Source of the DNA: MFD04716-140 sp963703125
GTDB taxonomy: Bacteria > Bacteroidota > Bacteroidia > Flavobacteriales > Flavobacteriaceae
Assembly (NCBI GenBank): GCA_963703125.1
Contig: OY969790.1
Coordinates: 3,906,001-3,970,000 of the forward strand
Length of the DNA: 64,000 nt
Direction of reading: 5' to 3'
The position numbers and the translations under genes are program-made. Below the pieces are notes generated by a model. The model was not told the origin of the DNA and ran no database searches. It saw nothing but the letters and a program-made list of their open reading frames with translations. Positions 60,141-64,000 of the stretch are shown here, in pieces; the stretch's first letter is position 1, and the number at the start of each line of letters is the position of its first letter.

Positions 60141-61415
60141 TTAGGCATTGAACAATGATCTGCCCTTCATCAAATTATTTACCTTCTTTTTTGTTTCCAA
60201 AATTATCGTATCATCCTCAGGATTGGACAGGACAGCGTCAACTAGTTCAACAACGGTCTTCATATCCGTTTCCAATAAACCCCGTGTTGTAATTGCTGCA
60301 ACACCAAATCGGATTCCCGAGGTGATAAATGGTGATTTGTCATCAAAAGGCACCATGTTCTTGTTCGCAGTAATATCGGCCTTTACCAAAGCACTTTCTG
60401 CATCCTTGCCAGTTATATTTTTATTTCGAAGATCAATGAGCATCATGTGATTATCAGTTCCTCCAGAAATAATTTGATATCCTTTTTGAAAAAACTCTGC
60501 GGCCATGGCCGCCGCATTTTTCTTAACCCGCAACATATAATGCAAAAAATCGTCAGTTAGGGCTTCGCCAAAAGCAATTGCCTTTGCGGCAATTATATGC
60601 TCCAAAGGCCCACCCTGATTTCCTGGAAAAACGGCTAAATCAAGTAATGCCGACATTTTTCTTAGAGTTCCGTTTTTTAAGGCGATCCCGAACGGATTAT
60701 CAAAATCCTCTCCCATTAAAATAAGTCCACCTCTTGGGCCCCGCAAAGTTTTATGGGTAGTAGTTGTTACAATATGACAATGTGGAATGGGATCGTTCAT
60801 GATTCCCTTGGCTATCAATCCCGCAGGATGCGAGACATCGGCCAACAAAATGGCATTTACACTATCCGCAATTTCTCGAAATCTTTTAAAATCCATATCC
60901 CGGGAATAGGCAGACGCCCCAGCAATAATCAATTTAGGTTTTTCGATAAAAGCAATTTCTTGAATTTTATCATAATCCAGAACACCTGTTTCTCTATCAA
61001 CGCCATAGAAAACAGGGTTATAAAGTCTTCCAGAGAAATTAACCGGGGAACCATGCGTCAGATGCCCGCCATGTGCAAGGTCAAATCCCAAAATAGTATC
61101 ACCTGGAGAAAGACAGGCGTGATAAACTGCTGAATTTGCCTGAGAACCCGAATGTGGCTGTACATTTGCGTATACTGCCCCAAATAATTCCTTGGCCCTA
61201 TCAATAGCTAGTTGTTCTATTTCATCAACTACCTCGCAGCCACCATAATAACGCTTCCCAGGATACCCTTCGGCATACTTATTTGTAAGGACCGAGCCAG
61301 CAGCTTCCATTACTTGTGGGCTTACAAAATTTTCGGATGCGATTAGCTCCAATCCATTGATTTGACGTTCTTTTTCTTCCTCTATTAATTCAAAAATTAC
61401 GTTATCGCGTAGCAT
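60141..61415 (-). CDS. glyA: Serine hydroxymethyltransferase
   Basis: PLP enzyme that interconverts serine and glycine with tetrahydrofolate. 424 residues. Motifs: NGLELIASENFVSPQVMEAA, NKYAEGYPGKRYYGG, VQPHSGSQANSAVY, HPAGLIAKG and the PLP lysine in TTTHKTLRGPRGG. Minus-strand gene; a TATTTTTG box (complement of 61442-61449) lies 26 bp upstream. Divergent from fahA. Confidence 0.97.
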   Translation of the reverse strand: MLRDNVIFELIEEEKERQINGLELIASENFVSPQVMEAAGSVLTNKYAEGYPGKRYYGGCEVVDEIEQLAIDRAKELFGAVYANVQPHSGSQANSAVYHACLSPGDTILGFDLAHGGHLTHGSPVNFSGRLYNPVFYGVDRETGVLDYDKIQEIAFIEKPKLIIAGASAYSRDMDFKRFREIADSVNAILLADVSHPAGLIAKGIMNDPIPHCHIVTTTTHKTLRGPRGGLILMGEDFDNPFGIALKNGTLRKMSALLDLAVFPGNQGGPLEHIIAAKAIAFGEALTDDFLHYMLRVKKNAAAMAAEFFQKGYQIISGGTDNHMMLIDLRNKNITGKDAESALVKADITANKNMVPFDDKSPFITSGIRFGVAAITTRGLLETDMKTVVELVDAVLSNPEDDTIILETKKKVNNLMKGRSLFNA

Positions 61416-61526
61416 ACTAAGGTATTCAGTTAAATGATGCGCAAAAATACAAATTGCAAGTAGTTAATTGGAAGAAAATAATATATTTGATCAAGTATTT
61501 ATTAAATATAAATCAACAATTTCAAT

Positions 61527-62816
61527 ATGTCAGTCGAAGCCAACAATCCGAATAAAAAAACTTGGATAGCTGTTCCTGAAAATTCAGATTTCCCCATTCA
61601 AAATATCCCGTTCGGGGTTTTCTTGACCAGGGACGATATTATTACCATTGGAACTCGAATTGGGGACCAAGCAATAGATTTAGGGGCATTGCACCAGTTA
61701 GGGTATTTTGATGGTATTCCACTCACCGATGATATATTCCTACAGGACACGTTGAACGATTTTATTTCCGATGGAAGAAAGACATGGAGATTGGTTCGGG
61801 ATAGAATAAGTGAAATATTCGATATAAATAATAAGACACTTCAGAACAATATAGAACATAAAAAAATAGTATTGTTCTCATTGAACGAGATAGAAATGCA
61901 ATTGCCCGTACAGATAGGTGATTATACCGATTTTTACTCAAGTAAGGAACACGCTACAAATGTTGGCTCAATGTTCAGGGACCCCGAAAATGCGCTGCTG
62001 CCCAATTGGTTGCATATTCCGGTAGGATATCATGGTAGGAGTTCCACTATTGTGCCCAGTGGAGTACCGGTTCGCAGGCCTATGGGGCAAACGATGCCAA
62101 AAGGTGCTGACAAACCAATATTTGGACCTTCAAAGCTCGTTGACTTTGAACTTGAAATGGCGTTTATAACCACGGATGCCAATGTAATGGGAGAACCTAT
62201 TCCTGTTGAAGAAGCTGAAGAGTATATATTTGGTATGGTCCTTTTTAATGATTGGAGCGCGAGAGACATTCAAAAATGGGAATATGTGCCATTAGGGCCC
62301 TTTCTGGCCAAGAATTTTGCTTCATCCATTTCACCTTGGATAGTGACTTTGGACGCATTGGAGCCCTTTAAAGTGGAAGGCCCTAAACAACAACCCGAGC
62401 CTTTTTCGTATTTGAAGATCAAGGGAAAACACAGTTTTGATATACATTTGGAAGTGGCGATAACTCCAGAAAATGGGCAGGCCAACACCGTTTCCAAGTC
62501 AAACTTCAAATACATGTATTGGTCAATGGCCCAGCAGCTTGCGCATCACACTGTAAATGGATGTAAAGTAAATAGTGGCGATATGATGGGCAGTGGGACC
62601 ATTTCAGGGCCAACTCCCGATTCTCTTGGGTCTATGCTAGAACTTGCATGGCAAGGCACCAAACCAATTCGCTTAAACGATGGACAAGACAGAACTTTTA
62701 TCGAGGATGGGGATACGGTTACCATGCGTGGCTATTGTATCTCGAAAGATGTACGAATAGGTTTTGGCGAATTATCAACGAAACTATTGCCTGTATTTCA
62801 ACCTAAAAAGAAATGA
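61527..62816 (+). CDS. fahA: Fumarylacetoacetase
   Basis: Last step of tyrosine degradation: fumarylacetoacetate to fumarate and acetoacetate. 429 residues, normal length. Landmarks: the N-terminal SH3-like part (IPFGVFLTRDDIITIGTRIG), DFYSSKEHATNVGSMFRDP with the active-site His/Glu context, VDFELEMAFI with Glu ligands, FNDWSARDIQKWEYVPLGPF, and GDMMGSGTISGPTPDSLGSM with EDGDTVTMRG at the C-terminus. Other tyrosine-pathway genes are not nearby. Confidence 0.95.
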   Translation: MSVEANNPNKKTWIAVPENSDFPIQNIPFGVFLTRDDIITIGTRIGDQAIDLGALHQLGYFDGIPLTDDIFLQDTLNDFISDGRKTWRLVRDRISEIFDINNKTLQNNIEHKKIVLFSLNEIEMQLPVQIGDYTDFYSSKEHATNVGSMFRDPENALLPNWLHIPVGYHGRSSTIVPSGVPVRRPMGQTMPKGADKPIFGPSKLVDFELEMAFITTDANVMGEPIPVEEAEEYIFGMVLFNDWSARDIQKWEYVPLGPFLAKNFASSISPWIVTLDALEPFKVEGPKQQPEPFSYLKIKGKHSFDIHLEVAITPENGQANTVSKSNFKYMYWSMAQQLAHHTVNGCKVNSGDMMGSGTISGPTPDSLGSMLELAWQGTKPIRLNDGQDRTFIEDGDTVTMRGYCISKDVRIGFGELSTKLLPVFQPKKK

Positions 62817-62872
62817 TTACTAATTGAGGTTTAGCTGAATAGGTAATTTCCGCTAAATAAAACCTTTGATTC

Positions 62873-63268
62873 CTAAGAATATTTATTCAAATCAATATCT
62901 ATAATTCCGCCATGGGAATCATGGGCAACCACCTCACCATTTCTAATTACCAATAATTGAGGGGATTGATGCCTTATCTTAAACTTCTGGGCAATATCAT
63001 CGGAAATATTTCTGTGAGCATGTAAGTCCAAATAATAAAGGTCAATGGCATTGTCTTTAAAATTGAAACCCTTTCCAAACATATTTAAGACCATACGACT
63101 CGTTCCACAGGTTGTAGAATGTTTGAAAATCATTTGGGTTCTGGTAATCGACTTTTCGGAGATTTCCTCTAGCTGATCTTCCGAAGTCAGAGCTATCCAC
63201 GGCAATGGCGCTTCCATCTTTTTTTCTACTCTATTTTTATTTCCAAACAAACTATTAAACATACCCAT
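62873..63268 (-). CDS. ytxJ: YtxJ-type bacillithiol redox protein (thioredoxin fold)
   Basis: 131 residues. Thioredoxin fold with a monothiol site HSTTCGTSRMVLN (Cys52-type) and HQSPQLLVIRNGEVV, matching YtxJ (bacilliredoxin-like monothiol protein). Acts in de-bacillithiolation. Flavobacteria commonly make bacillithiol, so this fits. A start two codons later (63262) is also possible. Divergent from clpB. Confidence 0.9.
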   Translation of the reverse strand: MGMFNSLFGNKNRVEKKMEAPLPWIALTSEDQLEEISEKSITRTQMIFKHSTTCGTSRMVLNMFGKGFNFKDNAIDLYYLDLHAHRNISDDIAQKFKIRHQSPQLLVIRNGEVVAHDSHGGIIDIDLNKYS

Positions 63269-63345
63269 TTCGTAACTTTATGTAATAGGTCAATATGAAA
63301 TCGAAAAACTTACAACTGCCGTAATGTCCTATTATTGTTGGCTTT

Positions 63346-63364
63346 AACAGACATTTTGTCTGTT
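63346..63364. promoter_or_regulatory. Perfect palindrome upstream of clpB
   Basis: AACAGAC-ATTTT-GTCTGTT is a 7-bp perfect inverted repeat. Its centre contains GACA-N3-TGTC (63350-63360), the same core as upstream of dnaK, and it ends 67 bp before the clpB start. Candidate stress operator. Confidence 0.4.
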
Positions 63365-63431
63365 CTTGGTGATTGGTAGGATTATTGAACTTGCCAAAAT
63401 CAAAAATAGACATTAACATTAAAACATAAGA

Positions 63432-64000
63432 TATGAACTTTAATAATTTCACTATAAAGGCTCAAGAAGCCATTCAGCATGCTCAACAAATTGCCCAAGA
63501 AATGGGGCATCAACAAATAGAAAATGAGCATATTTTCAAGGCCATTTCCGAAGTTGAGGAAAATGTACTTCCATTTATTCTTAAAAAACTAAATGTGAAT
63601 TTAACATTGTTGAATCAAATCTTGGAGAAGGAGTTGGAGAGTTTTCCAAAAGTTTCTGGGGGAGAGATCATGGTTTCACGAGAAGCCGGAAAAACACTTA
63701 CCGAAGCGACTATAATCGCAAAGAAAATGGAAGATGAATATGTTTCCATTGAGCACCTGATTTTGGCAATCTTTAAGTCAAAAAGCAAAATAGCACAGAT
63801 CCTTAAAGATCAAGGTGTTACGGAAAAAGATTTAAAAGCGAGTATTGATGCGCTGCGCGGTGGTGGTAAAGTTACCTCTCAAAGTGCCGAAGACACTTAT
63901 AATTCGTTGGAAAAGTATGCAAGAAACCTTAACCAACTTGCCGATGATGGACGGCTAGATCCGGTAATAGGTCGTGACGAAGAAATACGCAGGGTATTGC
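63432..64000 (+). CDS. clpB: ATP-dependent disaggregase ClpB, N-terminal part (runs off the window)
   Basis: 189 residues visible, open at the window edge. The N-terminal Clp_N repeats are clear: FTIKAQEAIQHAQQIAQEMG, HQQIENEHIFKAISEVEENV and MEDEYVSIEHLILAI. LDPVIGRDEEIRRVL at the end leads into the first AAA+ domain. ClpB resolubilises aggregates together with DnaK. Start at 63432 follows the palindrome above. Confidence 0.95.

Noticed and set aside
1..64000. tRNA, rRNA or integron-integrase gene
   Set aside because: None could be recognised in either strand; the only RNA gene supported is the SRP RNA.

Overview
The window is chromosomal DNA of a bacterium in the Bacteroidota, most likely a marine Flavobacteriaceae. 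Evidence: promoters of the form TTG-N19-TAnnTTTG, a DUF2853 protein, DUF4252, DUF4403 and FAS1 proteins, flavobacterial-type short LeuA, LytTR regulation, lipoproteins with short signal peptides, and a bacillithiol-type YtxJ. No rRNA or tRNA gene was recognised; one SRP RNA gene is present.

Left flank (1-9.8 kb) is ordinary core genome: a menaquinone operon on the minus strand (hotdog thioesterase, menF, menD, DUF2853), an esterase/GNAT pair, an exported YD-repeat-like protein, dnaK and sdaA.

Centre (about 10.0-28.1 kb) is the exceptional part. It is visibly AT-richer and has the layout of an integron gene-cassette array with no integrase gene in view. Plus-strand ORFs (GT39-like transferase; EVE-McrB/McrC; DUF4403 lipoprotein; a six-gene block; a trypsin-like protease; a methyltransferase; HigBA) are separated by imperfect palindromes of about 130-200 bp with attC architecture. 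In almost every unit the first bases (GTTxxxx...) are the exact reverse complement of the last bases of the same unit (...xxxxAAC), the hallmark of a cassette that circularises at attC. Three palindromes are split at exactly the same point of the R'' core (minus strand TTGT|TA or CTGT|TA) by class C-like group II introns on the minus strand: one full-length with reverse transcriptase, two ORF-less. Two tiny gene-less cassettes share a 62-bp element. The array is truncated on the right by an IS1182-type transposase remnant.

Right flank (28.6-64 kb) returns to core genes after one AT-rich methyltransferase gene: a Tat-exported Gfo/Idh/MocA oxidoreductase facing a DUF1080 protein (possible 3-keto-glycoside metabolism), panB-lspA-RluA family gene-DUF4252, leuA-leuB, pheT, an ABC-F ATPase, fsa, an SDR, ffs, a glutaminyl cyclase, a regulatory cluster (LytTR protein with a degenerate receiver, a 54-residue lipoprotein, a TPR histidine kinase, a LuxR-type regulator), glyA, fahA, ytxJ and the start of clpB.

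Other leads: a frameshift exactly at the McrB Walker A motif; a 31-nt hairpin element upstream of two genes of the LytTR cluster; a 21-bp-period direct repeat before the small lipoprotein; and a GACA-N3-TGTC palindrome at similar distance upstream of both dnaK and clpB.
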